In this document: piece by piece, positions 63,459 through 64,000 of the stretch
Layout: the number at the start of each line of letters is the position of its first letter
Position numbering within the stretch: position 1 is the first letter of the stretch
Assembly (NCBI GenBank): GCA_008694505.1
Contig: VZDJ01000033.1
Span: 5,872,867 to 5,936,866 of the forward strand
Direction: 5' to 3'
Origin: Cyanoderma ruficeps
Taxonomy: Eukaryota; Chordata; Aves; Passeriformes; Timaliidae
Length of the DNA: 64,000 nucleotides
Notes under the pieces: generated by a model
Told to the model about the DNA's origin: nothing
The model's input: the letters and a program-made list of their open reading frames with translations, nothing else
Databases searched by the model: none
Made by a program: the position numbers and the translations under genes

Positions 63459-64000
63459 CTAAACAAGTGCATAAAGTTTAAACAAGTGCACCAAGTCAAA
63501 AGGTACAGCCTGTTCCCACCGTAGAGTGCAGCCTTCAAAGATGGATAATAAATTCATCTTACACCAGACACTTTATTCCTCAAATGCTTTTTCAGGAAGG
63601 TTTTCATTTTCTTTTGGTCAGTACTAAGACACCCTTGTCCCCACCAAGGATTAGTGCATTATGTCAACCCACACCCATAACCCAGCCTGATTTTCAGCCT
63701 CATGGTGTAGTTTGTGTCCCTCAAATGCTGGTATCTAAGTCTGGAAAACAAAACTAACTGCCCAGGTAGAACAGTAAAGAAGTTGTATGCTTTTGACTAC
63801 ATTTTTTGTCAACATCTCCTTTTCTTTCCAAGGCATTTAGCAAGTGCTACCAGCATCACAGGCTGCAGAACACAAACACAACTCCAATATAACTTATTTC
63901 CAGTCCAGAAAAGCAAACAAAAACCCCACACTTTCATCTCTATTTTGCAGGCAACTTACTTGGCATGAAGGCCATTCTTTTCAGGCATATTCCAGGTGCT
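62783..64000 (-). CDS. DBR1: DBR1, RNA lariat debranching enzyme (3' end of gene, partial)
   Basis: DBR1 hydrolyses the 2'-5' phosphodiester bond of intron lariats in the nucleus so that excised introns can be degraded. Visible here are the last 238 codons in two exons, 63960-64000 and 62783-63458. They join through a split Lys codon to read NGLHAK-WDYSVTEEA. The N-terminal metallophosphoesterase domain with its catalytic residues lies beyond the right edge. The visible part has a conserved stretch (WDYSVTEEAIKEVLEELN, CNFTLTAACYDPSKPQ, INPQTTEFCAQFG). It then becomes acidic and serine-rich (a run of seven Glu, NPDEIMLDEE). It ends with a basic, probably nuclear-localisation, segment (KKIKRRNQAIYAAEDEDKTD) before TAA. 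Assignment is by close resemblance to vertebrate DBR1 C-termini as remembered. Confidence 0.95.
63459..63959 (-). other. DBR1 last intron
   Basis: A 501-bp GT-AG intron between the two DBR1 exons. Apart from a 12-base sequence repeated next to the acceptor, I see no genes or mobile elements in it. Confidence 0.9.
63960..64000 (-). CDS. DBR1: DBR1 penultimate coding exon (truncated by window edge)
   Basis: Forty-one nucleotides reading STWNMPEKNGLHA plus two bases of a Lys codon, then a GTAAGT donor. Its acceptor lies outside the window. In frame with the last exon. Confidence 0.92.

Noticed and set aside
63459..63538. In-frame upstream ATG extending the DBR1 last exon
   Set aside because: The extension is intron. 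The conserved protein begins at WDYS after an AG acceptor and joins the exon at 63960.
1..64000. CRISPR arrays, operons, prophage, tRNA or rRNA genes
   Set aside because: None seen. The sequence is vertebrate nuclear DNA, and no cloverleaf or rRNA-like segment was recognised.

Overview
The window is nuclear DNA of a bird, most likely a passerine. Genes are split into short exons with GT/AG splice sites. The only transposons I can recognise are 3'-end fragments of CR1 LINEs in the forms common in songbirds. Introns are moderately AT-rich and carry small microsatellites, and there is one CpG-island promoter. There is no prokaryotic or viral content. The species call is an inference from the CR1 types.

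Almost the whole window is one gene on the minus strand, ARMC8, the armadillo-repeat subunit of the CTLH/GID E3 ubiquitin ligase. Translation starts at 59413 inside a CpG island. Nineteen coding exons run leftwards to 1494. I placed each by reading the protein across splice junctions. Their lengths sum to 1821 nt, exactly 607 codons, with every phase closing. The last 66 or so residues (three exons in mammals) lie beyond the left edge. Introns range from 82 bp (intron 8) and 99 bp (intron 4) to 12.9 kb (intron 2).

At the right edge, also on the minus strand, are the last two coding exons of DBR1, the RNA lariat debranching enzyme: 41 nt of the penultimate exon (63960-64000) and the whole last coding exon (62783-63458). 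They encode the acidic, low-complexity C-terminal part with a basic nuclear-localisation-like segment. Between the DBR1 stop and the ARMC8 start are 3.4 kb holding the presumed DBR1 3' UTR, ordinary intergenic DNA, a T-poor GAGC repeat array and the ARMC8 promoter.

The two genes act in separate pathways: protein ubiquitination and intron-lariat turnover. Their arrangement here is tandem, DBR1 upstream of ARMC8. As I recall the human and mouse maps they are head to head there, so an inversion or an assembly problem is worth checking. No previously undescribed system is evident. The points worth a second look are the gene orientation, the GAGC array at the promoter, the exon-restricted GC3 jump in ARMC8 exons 11-12, the two very short introns, and a few inverted or G-rich repeats in introns.
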